64,000 nucleotides of DNA from the NCBI RefSeq assembly GCF_014145615.1, contig NZ_JACIVH010000076.1, positions 58,758 through 122,757 on the forward strand. The letters run 5' to 3'. The first letter of the stretch is position 1. Every line of letters begins with the position of its first letter. The position numbers and the translations under genes are program-made. This DNA is from Limosilactobacillus balticus (GTDB lineage Bacteria; Bacillota; Bacilli; Lactobacillales; Lactobacillaceae). Of the stretch, positions 8,209 to 17,647 are shown piece by piece. The notes beneath the pieces were generated by a model. The model was not told where the DNA came from. It saw only the letters and a program-made list of their open reading frames with translations, and did no database searches.

Positions 8209-10638
8209 TTACATAAAATACTGTGGATCAGGATCAATACTGACTTGGACATCCTTAAAACCGCGGCTTTGCGTATCTTGGAGAATATCAAACAACAACT
8301 GATGTAAGTACGGATCCTTTTTATATTTGATTACAATTTGGTAATAGTAACGCCGCTTCATCCGGGCAATTGCGCGGGGAGTGGGGCCAAGAATGACTGT
8401 TGAAGATAATAACCCCTGTTTTAGGCGACCATAGATATCTGCCATTGCCCGGGCTGCTTTGGCTTCTTCAGGGTGGCTAGCCATCAAACGAACCGTGTAA
8501 TAGTATGGCGGATAACTGGCTTGCCTTCGCAACATCATTTCTTGGTCAAAGAATTTTTCATAATCATGTGTTTTTGCATCTTGAATAGCATAATGGTCAG
8601 GGTTATATGTCTGGATAATAACTTTTCCCTGCTTATTTGCCCGACCAGCCCGACCGCTAACTTGACTTAGCAAATCAAAGGTCCGTTCACTAGCACGAAA
8701 ATCTGGTAAGCCCAGCCCAGTATCAGCATTTAACACTCCTACTAAGGTAACATTTGGAAAATCAAGCCCCTTTGCGATCATCTGGGTCCCCAATAAGATA
8801 TCCGCTTGGTGTTGACCAAACTGTCGTAATAGCTTTGCATGCATTCCCTTCCGTCGGGTTGTATCAACGTCCATACGAATGATTCGGGCCTGGGGCAATA
8901 ACTGATGTAATTCCTGTTCAACTTTCTCCGTTCCAGTTCCATAATAGCGAATCTGATGGCTATGGCAATTCGGACATTCACGGGGGATTGGTTCTTCATG
9001 ACCACAATAGTGACATTTCATCGTCCGCGTATCCATGTGGAGCGTCAAGGAAATATCACAATTAGGACATTTTAAAACATTTCCACAATCACGGCACATC
9101 ATAAATGATGAAAATCCCCGTCGATTTAGCATTAAAATACTTTGTTCGTTCTTTTGTAGGCGGTCGTTTAATTCGGTTAATAGTTTCTGGGAAAAGTTAC
9201 TCTCCCCGTACTTTTTAATTTCGTCCCGCATATCAACCACTTCAATTGGCGGCAGTTCCTGTTTGTTTACCCGGTGGGGAAGACGCAACAAGTGATAAAC
9301 GTTTTTCACTGCTCGTGCACGACTCTCCAGACTAGGAGTAGCTGATCCGAGGACTACCGGTGCTTGATTATATTTTCCCCGCCATTTAGCTACTTCCCGC
9401 GCTTGATAACGGGGTGATTCATCTTGTTTATAACTAGATTCATGTTCTTCATCAAGAATGATTAACCCTAAATTAGTCAACGGAGCAAAGATTGCTGAAC
9501 GGGCGCCAACAACTACTTGCGCTTCTCCACGTTCTATCCGTCGCCATTCATCATATCGTTCCCCATTCGATAAGCTACTATGTAAAACGGCAACCTTGGA
9601 GCCAAATCGTCGCCGAACACGGTTAACAATCTGAGGCGTTAATGAAATCTCAGGCACAAGCATTAATGCTGTCTTTCCCTGGTGAAGAGCATTAGCAATC
9701 GACTGCAGGTATACTTCTGTCTTGCCACTCCCCGTAACTCCTTGCAAGAGAAAAACTTTAGGGTCATGGTTGTCGATTGCTTGATTAATCTGATTAACAG
9801 CATTTTGTTGATCAGCATTGAGCTGCAGGGGGGCTGCTAAATGAGCATCATCAGGAGGGCCCTGCATAGCTAAGGGTTGTCGATATACTTCAACAGGTGT
9901 TTTTTCTAGCCATCCCTTCTGTTGTCCCTGATTGAAGGTGGCTGCTTTTAAACCAGTTTTATGTTCAGCATCCTTTTGCTTAACAACTTGACTGCCAATT
10001 GATTGTAAATATGAAAGAAGACGGTTTTGAGCATGAGCATTGGCATGAAGGGATGCGCGCTCATCTTCTAGTTGTTCAAAATTAAGTAAGGCACGAATAC
10101 CAGTTACAGTTTTAGCTTTGGCCCGATCCTCCACTTGGTATTCAATCGTTATCTTTCCTTCCTTTTGCAGTTTGAACAATTCACTTAAGATTGCAGGTTT
10201 ATCTTGTACCTCCGCCATCTCTAATTCGTCTCGACCATGAAAAATATCAAAAGCAATATGCTCATCTACTTCATCCACAATTCGAATAATTCTGGTGGTT
10301 TTAGCCTTTAATAAGTTAGGCAACATCGTATATAAGCAAGAAATCCAAAAAGAATAAGTGGTATCAGCTAACCACTTGCTAAGATTCATTAATTCGGAAT
10401 TAATTACTGGTTGAAGATCCATTACTGCTTGAATTGGTTTGAGTTCTCCCTCATACTGGGACGCTTTGTCAAAGGCAACAACGAAACCTTGAACAGTCCG
10501 CTTTCCTTTTCCAAAAGGTACAATCACCCTTACCCCAACCTGAATTTGTTTTTCAAGCTTTGGCGGAATCTGATAAGTATATGGTTGATTTGTTTGCATT
10601 GTTGGAACATCAACAACTACCTGTGCCAACTCTGGCAT
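8209..10638 (-). CDS. priA: Primosomal protein N' (replication restart helicase PriA)
   Basis: PriA is a 3'-5' DNA helicase that reloads the replisome at stalled forks. The 809-residue protein has an N-terminal DNA-binding domain, Walker A GVTGSGKTE (300-308), a DEEH box and an eight-cysteine zinc region in the helicase core (CRDCGNVLKCPNC, then CHYCGH and CPNC). Length is typical. Its ATG directly follows the coaBC stop codon, and the ribosome binding site AGGTGA lies inside coaBC. Confidence 0.97.
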   Translation of the reverse strand: MPELAQVVVDVPTMQTNQPYTYQIPPKLEKQIQVGVRVIVPFGKGKRTVQGFVVAFDKASQYEGELKPIQAVMDLQPVINSELMNLSKWLADTTYSFWISCLYTMLPNLLKAKTTRIIRIVDEVDEHIAFDIFHGRDELEMAEVQDKPAILSELFKLQKEGKITIEYQVEDRAKAKTVTGIRALLNFEQLEDERASLHANAHAQNRLLSYLQSIGSQVVKQKDAEHKTGLKAATFNQGQQKGWLEKTPVEVYRQPLAMQGPPDDAHLAAPLQLNADQQNAVNQINQAIDNHDPKVFLLQGVTGSGKTEVYLQSIANALHQGKTALMLVPEISLTPQIVNRVRRRFGSKVAVLHSSLSNGERYDEWRRIERGEAQVVVGARSAIFAPLTNLGLIILDEEHESSYKQDESPRYQAREVAKWRGKYNQAPVVLGSATPSLESRARAVKNVYHLLRLPHRVNKQELPPIEVVDMRDEIKKYGESNFSQKLLTELNDRLQKNEQSILMLNRRGFSSFMMCRDCGNVLKCPNCDISLTLHMDTRTMKCHYCGHEEPIPRECPNCHSHQIRYYGTGTEKVEQELHQLLPQARIIRMDVDTTRRKGMHAKLLRQFGQHQADILLGTQMIAKGLDFPNVTLVGVLNADTGLGLPDFRASERTFDLLSQVSGRAGRANKQGKVIIQTYNPDHYAIQDAKTHDYEKFFDQEMMLRRQASYPPYYYTVRLMASHPEEAKAARAMADIYGRLKQGLLSSTVILGPTPRAIARMKRRYYYQIVIKYKKDPYLHQLLFDILQDTQSRGFKDVQVSIDPDPQYFM

Positions 10639-11844
10639 TTAATCACCTGACTTTAATTTTGCGCTAACTAGCTCAATAATCTCGTTTGCAATTTTAGTTT
10701 TAGATTGCCGAGCTAATTTAATTGGCGTTTGATCTTTTTGTAAGATTGTCACTTGATTCTGGTCACTACCAAATGCCCCCGTAGCTCCTGCCACACTGTT
10801 TGCAATGATCATATCCGCATTTTTACTAGCAAGTTTGCGGTTGGCATTTTCTAAGAGGTCATTTGTCTCTGCCGCAAATCCAACAATATATTGACCGTTT
10901 TGCTTAATCTTTGCAATATTCTTTAAAATATCAATAGTTTCAGTAAGCGCAATGGTAAGATGTGGGTCACTATCTTTTTTCTTAATCTTATGACCAACTA
11001 TCTCAACTGGTCGATAGTCAGCAACCGCAGCTGCCATGAACAAAACATTTGCTTGCGAAAAGCGTTCTTTTAAACTGGTATATAAATCTTCAGTTGTGGT
11101 TACTCGTACAACTTCAATCGCTGGTGATTGTGGAAGTGGAACGGTGACTTGACCAGCAATCAAGGTTACCTTAGCGCCTGCATGAACCGCGGCGTTGGCA
11201 AGTGCAATCCCCATTTTACCAGAAGATCGGTTACCAATAAAACGAACTGGGTCAATATTTTCACGTGTTCCACCAGCAGTAACAATCACATGTTGGCCCT
11301 TTAAAGCTTGACTGCTAGCTAAAAAGTCTTCTATATATTGGCAAATCGCTGTTGGTTCTGGCAAACGCCCACGCCCAGCATATCCTTCAGCTAATCTGCC
11401 GTTAACTGGTGGCATAATATTAACCCCGTCTTGTTCAAGCTGAGTAATGTTTCGTTGAGTTGCCGGTGCCAACCACATATGACTATTCATTGCCGGAACT
11501 ACAATTTTAGGGGCACCAGTAGCTAATAAAGTAGTAGAAACAGCATCATCAGCCAGCCCCGTTGCCATTTTAGCAATTATATCTGCTGATGCTGGTACCA
11601 CAACTGCCAGTTCTGACCAGTCAGCTAACTCAATATGAGGAATAGGCGTTGAATGCTCGTCCCATAGGTCAGTAAGAACAGGTACTTTCGTCAAGGCAAA
11701 GGGAGTAGTAGGAGTGACTAACTTAGTAGCTGCTTCAGTCATTCCTACGCGAACCTCATGCCCCATTTTTTGCAGCCCACGTACTACTTCAATCCCTTTG
11801 TAAGCAGCGATACTGCCTGTAAGATACACTGCAATTCGTGTCAT
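10639..11844 (-). CDS. coaBC: Bifunctional phosphopantothenoylcysteine decarboxylase / phosphopantothenate-cysteine ligase
   Basis: CoaBC carries out two steps of coenzyme A synthesis: ligation of cysteine to 4'-phosphopantothenate and decarboxylation of the product. The N-terminal flavoprotein half (about 1-185) has TGSIAAYKG and the PAMNSHMW motif. The C-terminal ligase half has VTAGGTRENIDPVRFI and the KIKKKD segment. 401 residues is a normal length. The ATG follows a GAGGTGA site. Confidence 0.96.
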   Translation of the reverse strand: MTRIAVYLTGSIAAYKGIEVVRGLQKMGHEVRVGMTEAATKLVTPTTPFALTKVPVLTDLWDEHSTPIPHIELADWSELAVVVPASADIIAKMATGLADDAVSTTLLATGAPKIVVPAMNSHMWLAPATQRNITQLEQDGVNIMPPVNGRLAEGYAGRGRLPEPTAICQYIEDFLASSQALKGQHVIVTAGGTRENIDPVRFIGNRSSGKMGIALANAAVHAGAKVTLIAGQVTVPLPQSPAIEVVRVTTTEDLYTSLKERFSQANVLFMAAAVADYRPVEIVGHKIKKKDSDPHLTIALTETIDILKNIAKIKQNGQYIVGFAAETNDLLENANRKLASKNADMIIANSVAGATGAFGSDQNQVTILQKDQTPIKLARQSKTKIANEIIELVSAKLKSGD

Positions 11845-11904
11845 TATGTCACCTCAACTTGTTTTTTCTTAATTGATTATAGCATTTTTAGAAGCAAAAA
11901 AGGG

Positions 11905-11945
11905 GCCAGTGACAATCATGCCCTAGTCCCTTATATTTTTATCAA
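11905..11945 (-). terminator. Possible attenuator between rpoZ and coaBC
   Basis: On the minus strand, AAGGG pairs with CCCTT across an imperfect inner stem, followed by TTTTTT. It lies in the only sizeable gap (109 bases) of the gmk-thiN operon and could dampen transcription beyond rpoZ. The pairing is weak, so this is tentative. Confidence 0.35.
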
Positions 11946-11953
11946 CCTTATTT

Positions 11954-12172
11954 TTAATCCTGTAAGTCTTCAGTATGATCAGGATCAATCGTAACTTTTC
12001 CAGCCAAAATCTCTTCAAGGGCCTTCCCAACTGACTTGCTTGAATCATAATGCTCAAGCAAGGGGGCAGCGCCTGCATCTAATTCGTTGGCACGCTTACT
12101 AGCAAGCATAACCAAGGAATAACGAGAATCAATATGTTTTAATAATTCATCAACTGATGGAAAAAGGATCAT
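11954..12172 (-). CDS. rpoZ: DNA-directed RNA polymerase omega subunit
   Basis: The 72-residue protein begins [20 protein letters not shown], with the conserved [11 protein letters not shown] segment of omega, which aids assembly and stability of RNA polymerase. The ATG overlaps the gmk stop codon in an ATGA arrangement, the classic coupling seen for gmk-rpoZ in Firmicutes. Confidence 0.95.
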   Translation of the reverse strand: MILFPSVDELLKHIDSRYSLVMLASKRANELDAGAAPLLEHYDSSKSVGKALEEILAGKVTIDPDHTEDLQD

Positions 12173-12789
12173 TTTTCGGCATCTCCTAACATTTCAAGAT
12201 AACGTGGCATTACGCGGGTAACACGAAGCCGTTCAGTACGAATAATATCTTTAATCTTCTCAACTGCATTTGGTACTTCGTCATTAACCACTGCATAATC
12301 ATAGTTTTGCATCATTTGAATTTCGCCGAATGCTTTATGAATTCGCTTATTAATGACTTCCATACTATCAGTTCCCCGGTGAATCAACCGTTGTTTTAAT
12401 TCATCCAAATCAGGAGGGGTTAAGAAAATAAACACACCATCTGGGCACTTAGACCGTACTTGCATTGCTCCGTTAACTTCAATCTCAAGGAAAACATCTT
12501 TCCCTGAATCCAAGGTCTCATTAACATATTTTAATGGGGTACCGTAATAGTTGTCAACATACTTAGCATATTCTAACATCCCACCAGTTTGAATTTGGTG
12601 TTCAAATTCTTCTTTGCTTACAAAGAAATAATCAACACCATTAACTTCTCCAGGACGGGGCTTTCGAGTCGTCATCGAAATTGAATATTGAAAATCATTA
12701 TCATTTGAATCAAAGATAGCTTTTCGAACAGTTCCCTTCCCAACCCCGGAAGGACCTGAAAGAACAATTAACATTCCACGATTTGCCAT
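12169..12789 (-). CDS. gmk: Guanylate kinase
   Basis: Guanylate kinase converts GMP to GDP with ATP. The 206-residue protein has the P-loop GPSGVGKGT (about 11-19), the GMP-binding segment [17 protein letters not shown] and the lid region following. It is the first gene of the operon that continues through rpoZ to thiN; the ATG is preceded by AGGAGCG. Confidence 0.97.
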   Translation of the reverse strand: MANRGMLIVLSGPSGVGKGTVRKAIFDSNDNDFQYSISMTTRKPRPGEVNGVDYFFVSKEEFEHQIQTGGMLEYAKYVDNYYGTPLKYVNETLDSGKDVFLEIEVNGAMQVRSKCPDGVFIFLTPPDLDELKQRLIHRGTDSMEVINKRIHKAFGEIQMMQNYDYAVVNDEVPNAVEKIKDIIRTERLRVTRVMPRYLEMLGDAEK

Positions 12790-12888
12790 TATAACGCTCC
12801 TATTTATTTAATCGTATTAATACTATAATGCACTAGATTAGCACTGAAATCAAGCACCTAAATAACAAAAAATTATTGAGCTTTTTGC

Positions 12889-12922
12889 TTGCATTTCTGA
12901 ATGTATGTTCGTATACTATAAT
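12889..12922 (+). promoter_or_regulatory. Promoter with LexA-like box for the YolD-like gene
   Basis: A -35 box TTGCAT (12889-12894) and a -10 box TATACT (12912-12917) are 17 bases apart. The spacer holds GAATGTATGTTC (12899-12910), a GAA-N6-TTC palindrome close to the Gram-positive LexA/DinR consensus CGAAC-N4-GTTCG but with one C-to-T change in the left half. A repressor there would block RNA polymerase. Confidence 0.55.
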
Positions 12923-12947
12923 CAAACGAATGTTCGGAGGCGCGATT

Positions 12948-13280
12948 ATGCAAATTGAACAAAAGTCTATTTTTAAATTTACGCCACAAATTATTAGTGA
13001 TAAACTTCGTCATCTTTTCGAAGAAGCACCTGCTGACGATCAGCAAGCAGGGTTGCTCACTCCCCAACCCGCTAAACAACGACAATTATTTTTAAAACGA
13101 GCCATCAAAGATAAGATTAAAGCAACGTTTCAGCTAATGCCGATCAACAATGATGGCTATCCCGTAAATGTTACTGGTAACATTGCTCAGTTGGCAAATA
13201 GTAATCGATACCTTATTACGAATCAAAACGTGAGTTATGTTGTTAACTTTGATCAAATTAGGTACATTGCAAATTTATAA
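12948..13280 (+). CDS. YolD-like small protein
   Basis: This 110-residue protein is isolated on the plus strand, divergent from gmk and facing recN. Its C-terminal half has the spacing of the YolD-like family: a V-x-G-x-I strand, a further strand, then a hydrophobic-FDQIRYI ending. YolD-like proteins are usually linked to Y-family DNA polymerases and SOS regulation; no polymerase gene is next to this one. The ATG at 12948 has a GGAGG site 7 bases upstream; the open frame extends further upstream but lacks such a site. A terminator hairpin follows. The family call rests on pattern only. Confidence 0.5.
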   Translation: MQIEQKSIFKFTPQIISDKLRHLFEEAPADDQQAGLLTPQPAKQRQLFLKRAIKDKIKATFQLMPINNDGYPVNVTGNIAQLANSNRYLITNQNVSYVVNFDQIRYIANL

Positions 13281-13296
13281 TATTAGATTCGATTTA

Positions 13297-13342
13297 AAGA
13301 GAGGATGAGAAAAAACTTTTGTTTTTCCTCATCCTCTCTTTA
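13297..13342 (+). terminator. Terminator after the YolD-like gene
   Basis: A long inverted repeat, GAGAGGATGAG then CTCATCCTCTC, with an A-rich/T-rich loop is followed by TTTATTT. Confidence 0.7.
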
Positions 13343-13366
13343 TTTACCGAATAGTAGCAAGATAAC

Positions 13367-13466
13367 GTGGAACTAGCTTCGCGTCACCACAAGGCTCGAT
13401 TCTAAAATAGAACGCTAACTATCGTTCTAGCTTAGCCAACTGCCTTGTCGAGAAGGTTATTTCCAC
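13367..13466. repeat. Nested inverted-repeat element downstream of recN
   Basis: Three nested stems are visible: GTGGAA/TTCCAC (13367-13372 with 13461-13466), ACAAGGC/GCCTTGT (13389-13395 with 13442-13448) and TAGAACG/CGTTCTA (13408-13414 with 13423-13429). The left part, GTGGAACTAGCTTCG, resembles the start of the hairpin at 43851-43890. It looks like an intergenic repeat or a structured 3' region of recN. Confidence 0.55.
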
Positions 13467-13475
13467 TTTCCTTTT

Positions 13476-15155
13476 TTATTTTGCCATCTTAAGTAATTCT
13501 TGGGCATGCTCTTTTGTCAATTGAGTAATCTTTTCACCCGAGAGCATTCGCGCAAGTTCTTCGACTCGGTCGTCTTCTTTTAATGGTGTAACTCTGGTAG
13601 TTGTTCGATCATCATGAACAGATTTTTTAATCAGAAAATGATGTTGCGCAACTGCTGCAACTTGTGGCAAGTGCGTGATACATAAAACCTGCGAATGTTG
13701 AGCAATCAAGCGAATCTTATCAGCAATCGCTTGGGCAACTCGTCCGCTCACTCCAGTATCAACTTCATCAAAAATGATACTAGTAACGCCTTCCTTTTGC
13801 GCAAAGATTGTCTTCAAGGCCAACATTACCCGTGATAATTCACCACCAGAAGCAATCTTTGCTAATGGTCCCATCGCTTCTCCTGGATTAGTCCGAATAT
13901 AAAATTCAACCTGATCAATTCCCGTCGGCATAAACTGTTCCCGACTTTGATTGGCAAAGTGCACTTCAAATTCTGCTTTTTCCATGTAAAGCTCTTTAAG
14001 CTGCTGATGAACTTTTTTTCCGAGTTCATGAGCAGCTTTTTGCCTTACCTGACTCAACTTACGACCGGTTTCCCGAATCCTATTTTCGGCTTCTGCTAAT
14101 CGCTGTTCTAAATCACTGCTGGAATCAGCCGCGGCTTCCATCGAATCGAGCTCTTTTTTGATTTTTTCATAATACTTCAAAACATCTGTCAACGTATCGC
14201 CATACTTATGTTCAAGATCACCAATAGTAGTTAACCGTTGCTCAATTTGGGCCAACCGTTCATCATCAAACTCAAGCATGTCTAATTGCTGACTAGCTTC
14301 ATTCGCCACATCTTGAAGTGCATAATAAGCATCATTAAGAGCCTTGCTAAGGTTATCATAAGCATCATCAAATTCAGCAATTGCATTAATCGAGTCCATC
14401 ACCGTGGCAACTTGATCTAAAACTGGCGTCTGCTCACCTTCATTAAAGGTCGTTACAGCTAGTTGAAGAGCATTATTAATTTGTTGAAAGTGTTCCAATC
14501 GATCACGTTCACTAATTAATTCATCTTCTTCATTTTCTTTCAGATTAGCTTCTGCAATTTCATTAACTTGGTACCGAAGCATGTCCAATCGCTGCGCCCA
14601 TTGTTGCTCATTCGCTTGCTTCTTATTTACCGCAGCTTTTAGTTTAGAATAGGCTTGATATTCTTCCTGGTATTTTTGAAGTAACGGCTGAACTTCTTTA
14701 GCCGCAAATTGGTCAAGCATCCCTAAATGAGTCTCGGGCTGCATTAATTGTTGATGCTCATTTTGTCCTTGAATATCAACTAATCCTGCACCAATTTTAC
14801 GAAGAGTTGCCGTATTAATTAGTTGGCCATTGACACGAATAATATTGCGACCATTACGATGAATTTCACGGGAGACGATTAAAATACCATCTTCATGATC
14901 AATTCCTAGTGATTCAAGTAGTTTATCAAATTCAAGATCAGCAGGAATCGCAAATTGCCCCTGAAGACTTAATTTTTCTTCTCCACGACGAATAAATTCC
15001 TGAGAACCACGACCACCGGCTAATAAGCCAACTGCATCAATAATAATTGACTTTCCGGCACCAGTTTCCCCCGTTAGAACAGTCATTTGATCAGCAAAAG
15101 TTAAGGTTAAGTGCTTAATAATTGCTAAATTATCAATTGTCAATTCTTGTAACAA
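13476..15155 (-). CDS. recN: DNA repair protein RecN
   Basis: RecN is an SMC-like ATPase acting early in double-strand break repair. The 559-residue protein has an N-terminal Walker A GETGAGKS (about 29-36), a long central coiled coil (about 150-370), the ABC signature ASGGELSR and the Walker B IIFDEVDTG. The start is TTG (15153-15155) with GAGGTGA upstream. It follows argR closely and ends the cluster, as in B. subtilis (ahrC-recN). Confidence 0.96.
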   Translation of the reverse strand: MLQELTIDNLAIIKHLTLTFADQMTVLTGETGAGKSIIIDAVGLLAGGRGSQEFIRRGEEKLSLQGQFAIPADLEFDKLLESLGIDHEDGILIVSREIHRNGRNIIRVNGQLINTATLRKIGAGLVDIQGQNEHQQLMQPETHLGMLDQFAAKEVQPLLQKYQEEYQAYSKLKAAVNKKQANEQQWAQRLDMLRYQVNEIAEANLKENEEDELISERDRLEHFQQINNALQLAVTTFNEGEQTPVLDQVATVMDSINAIAEFDDAYDNLSKALNDAYYALQDVANEASQQLDMLEFDDERLAQIEQRLTTIGDLEHKYGDTLTDVLKYYEKIKKELDSMEAAADSSSDLEQRLAEAENRIRETGRKLSQVRQKAAHELGKKVHQQLKELYMEKAEFEVHFANQSREQFMPTGIDQVEFYIRTNPGEAMGPLAKIASGGELSRVMLALKTIFAQKEGVTSIIFDEVDTGVSGRVAQAIADKIRLIAQHSQVLCITHLPQVAAVAQHHFLIKKSVHDDRTTTRVTPLKEDDRVEELARMLSGEKITQLTKEHAQELLKMAK

Positions 15156-15170
15156 AAATTTTCACCTCGC

Positions 15171-15623
15171 CTAGTCGAGCATTGCATTAAGCTTTTCTTC
15201 TAATTTAATTGCCGCTTCTGGAGACATACAGACTACAAGAACATTCCCATCATCACCAATTGTCGTGAAAACCGCTGGAAAATCCATCTTGCGAATTAAA
15301 GTAGCTACTACCGGACCATTCCCGGGATGAACTGTTAATGCTAAGAAACAGTCATTGCGTTTTAATTGTTCCAAGCTATCTTGAAGGGTCTGGGCTAATT
15401 GATTTTCATGTCCTTGATGATGATATGCCGGCAAGCCATAACGATAGCCTCCATTATCAGCAGGAATCTTTATCAGTTGCATTTCTTTAATGTCTCGCGA
15501 AATAGTCGCTTGAGTAACTGTCAATCCCATTTCACGCAGGCGCTCAACAAGATCTTCCTGCCGCTCAATGCTCTCATTAGTAATGATTTCCCGAATTTTT
15601 TGTTGTCGTTCTGCTTTTTTCAT
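15171..15623 (-). CDS. argR: Arginine repressor ArgR/AhrC
   Basis: This hexameric transcriptional regulator binds ARG boxes in response to arginine. The 150-residue protein has an N-terminal winged helix (about 1-70, with VTQATISRDIKEM as recognition helix) and a C-terminal oligomerisation and arginine-binding domain with TIGDDGNVLVV. The usual GTIAGDDT motif appears as TTIGDDGN. The neighbours are tlyA and recN, the standard position in Firmicutes. Confidence 0.94.
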   Translation of the reverse strand: MKKAERQQKIREIITNESIERQEDLVERLREMGLTVTQATISRDIKEMQLIKIPADNGGYRYGLPAYHHQGHENQLAQTLQDSLEQLKRNDCFLALTVHPGNGPVVATLIRKMDFPAVFTTIGDDGNVLVVCMSPEAAIKLEEKLNAMLD

Positions 15624-15641
15624 GAATTAAGTCACCTTTAT

Positions 15642-16463
15642 TTATTCCTTATGATTTAAATCACTATCAGCGGCTGCAATAACCTTATCGATATCTACTT
15701 CTTTAGCAAGAGTACCAGGATTTTCACTTAAGCGCAGGTGAACCAAGAATTCCATATTTCCTTGTCCCCCTTTGATTGGTGAGTAGTCTAATCCAAGGAT
15801 GTCAAAATGATCTTCCCGGGCAAACGTTAGCACTTCTTCCAAAACTGCCCGATGGACTTTGTGGTCATGGATTATTCCATTTTTGCCAACATGTTCTTTC
15901 CCAGCTTCGAATTGTGGCTTAATTAGAGCTACTACTTCACCACCCATTTTCAATATCTGGGCCAATGGTGGCAAGATTAAACGAAGGGAAATAAACGAAA
16001 CATCAATCGAAGCAAATTCTGGTTGACCACTGGTAAAGTCTGCTAACTTACTATAACGGAAATTAGTTTGCTCCATAACAACTACCCGGGGATCTTCCCG
16101 TAATTGCCAAACTAATTGATTAGTTCCCACATCAAGCGCATAGCTTAACTTCGCTCCATTTTGTAACATTACATCAGTAAAGCCACCAGTTGATGATCCA
16201 ATATCTAAAACCGTTTTATCCTTAACTGAAATATCAAAAACCTTTAATGCTTTCGCTAGTTTCAAACCGCCGCGACTAACGTATGGCATTTTATGACCTT
16301 TCATGTGAAGGGTTGTGGTAATCGGAATTTTTTGTCCCGGTTTATCTAATCGTTCATTATTTTTACCAAGAATTTCTCCTGCCATCACTGCCCGCTTTGC
16401 TTGTTCGCGAGAGTCAAACAGCCCTTGTTGAACTAATAATACATCTACACGTTCTTTTTTCAT
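15642..16463 (-). CDS. TlyA family rRNA (cytidine-2'-O)-methyltransferase / YqxC
   Basis: The 273-residue protein has an N-terminal S4 RNA-binding domain (about 4-65) and an FtsJ-like Rossmann domain with DIGSSTGGFTDVML and ASIDVSFISL. TlyA enzymes 2'-O-methylate rRNA; the substrate of the Firmicutes YqxC branch is not well established. In B. subtilis dxs separates ispA from yqxC; here they are adjacent, as expected for a mevalonate-pathway bacterium. Confidence 0.92.
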   Translation of the reverse strand: MKKERVDVLLVQQGLFDSREQAKRAVMAGEILGKNNERLDKPGQKIPITTTLHMKGHKMPYVSRGGLKLAKALKVFDISVKDKTVLDIGSSTGGFTDVMLQNGAKLSYALDVGTNQLVWQLREDPRVVVMEQTNFRYSKLADFTSGQPEFASIDVSFISLRLILPPLAQILKMGGEVVALIKPQFEAGKEHVGKNGIIHDHKVHRAVLEEVLTFAREDHFDILGLDYSPIKGGQGNMEFLVHLRLSENPGTLAKEVDIDKVIAAADSDLNHKE

Positions 16464-16474
16464 AAGCTCTTTCC

Positions 16475-17347
16475 TTATTTAAAATATGCTAAAAAGTCAT
16501 CATAGCCAGCAAATGACTTACCAGTAAGTTTTTCAAGATTCTTTTGATTTTGACCAGCAGCCGTTAAAGCTATCTGTAACTGCTCCTTTGCGCCATCTAC
16601 GCCAAGTAATCCTGGATAAGTATTCTTCTGCTCATCAGCATCTTTATGGACAACTTTCCCCATCTCTTCAGTAGTACTGAGGACATCCATTAAGTCATCA
16701 TAGATCTGAAATGCTAACCCATAATTTTCACCAAATGTTGCTAGTTCTTGTTTAATTTCAGCAGATTGATCCATCATAATCCCACCTGCCAAAACAGCAT
16801 AGCGAATTAATGCCCCCGTTTTTTGGCGGTGTAAATACCTTAACTGGTTTAAATTCAAATGTTGGTGTTCACCTTCAATATCCCGTGCTTGGCCGGCAAC
16901 CATTCCAGAGGGTCCCGCAGCTTTTGCAAGTTCAAGGGTCAACCGGCTCCGAACATTAGCTGGAAGACGGTTATCGGTAACCCACTGAAAGGCCAACGTC
17001 AATAATCCATCTCCTGCTAAAGTTGCCATTCCCGCGCCAAATTTACAGTGATTAGTTGGCTTTCCACGGCGTAGATCATCATTGTCCATTGCTGGAAGGT
17101 CATCGTGAATTAATGAATATGTATGAAGCAATTCCAACGCAGATGCTGCGCGAAGCATATCATCATTAAGCGTGCCCCCTAGCATCTCAATCGTTGCAAG
17201 CGTCAATGCCGGACGCAGCCGCTTACCGCCAGCCATTAGGGAATAAGTCATTGAATTTTTTAATGTTGCTTGATCAACATCTGCAGCCAATGACTGGCTG
17301 AGATAATCTTCAATCTGTTCTTTCAAAATCGGCAGTGGTGTACTCAT
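16475..17347 (-). CDS. ispA: Farnesyl diphosphate synthase (polyprenyl synthetase family)
   Basis: It condenses DMAPP/GPP with isopentenyl diphosphate to make farnesyl diphosphate, precursor of undecaprenyl phosphate. The 290-residue protein has the first aspartate-rich motif DDLPAMDND (about 88-96) and the second DDLMD (about 222-226), plus GGKRLRP near the N terminus. It sits between xseB and the TlyA gene, in the same transcription unit. Confidence 0.95.
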   Translation of the reverse strand: MSTPLPILKEQIEDYLSQSLAADVDQATLKNSMTYSLMAGGKRLRPALTLATIEMLGGTLNDDMLRAASALELLHTYSLIHDDLPAMDNDDLRRGKPTNHCKFGAGMATLAGDGLLTLAFQWVTDNRLPANVRSRLTLELAKAAGPSGMVAGQARDIEGEHQHLNLNQLRYLHRQKTGALIRYAVLAGGIMMDQSAEIKQELATFGENYGLAFQIYDDLMDVLSTTEEMGKVVHKDADEQKNTYPGLLGVDGAKEQLQIALTAAGQNQKNLEKLTGKSFAGYDDFLAYFK

Positions 17348-17364
17348 CTTTTTTACTCCGTTGC

Positions 17365-17646
17365 TTATTGTTCGTCAGCGCTACCAAATCCACGGTTACC
17401 GCCACCGTTGTTACTTGGGTCATCAGTTTGTTTTTCGTAGACTTTTTCATCACCATTATCGTCAATTAGATGACCAAGTGTCTTTTCGGCATTTGTTAGT
17501 TTCGTTTGTAATTCCTTAGAAAGCTTGATCCCTTCTTGAAATTGTTGAAGGGCTTCTTCTAGTGGAACGTTCCCTTGTTCAAGGCGGTTAACGATCTGTT
17601 GTAGTTGCGCTAGTTGTTCTTCAAATGTTAGTTTTTCTGTTGCCAT
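17365..17646 (-). CDS. xseB: Exodeoxyribonuclease VII small subunit
   Basis: XseB is the small helical subunit of exonuclease VII. The first 65 residues match the family: FEEQLAQLQQIVNRLEQGNVPLEEAL, then FQEGIKLSKELQTKL. The last 25 residues are a low-complexity Gly/Asn/Asp-rich tail that is longer than usual and probably disordered. It starts one base after the xseA stop codon. Confidence 0.95.
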   Translation of the reverse strand: MATEKLTFEEQLAQLQQIVNRLEQGNVPLEEALQQFQEGIKLSKELQTKLTNAEKTLGHLIDDNGDEKVYEKQTDDPSNNGGGNRGFGSADEQ

Positions 17647-17647
17647 C

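Noticed and set aside
8473..9295. Plus-strand frames of 65-86 residues inside priA
   Set aside because: They overlap a clear gene in the opposite direction and have no homology or start signals.
12927..12936. Second palindrome CGAATGTTCG as another LexA box
   Set aside because: The half-sites are only two bases apart, not six, so it does not fit LexA spacing; it lies at the ribosome binding site.
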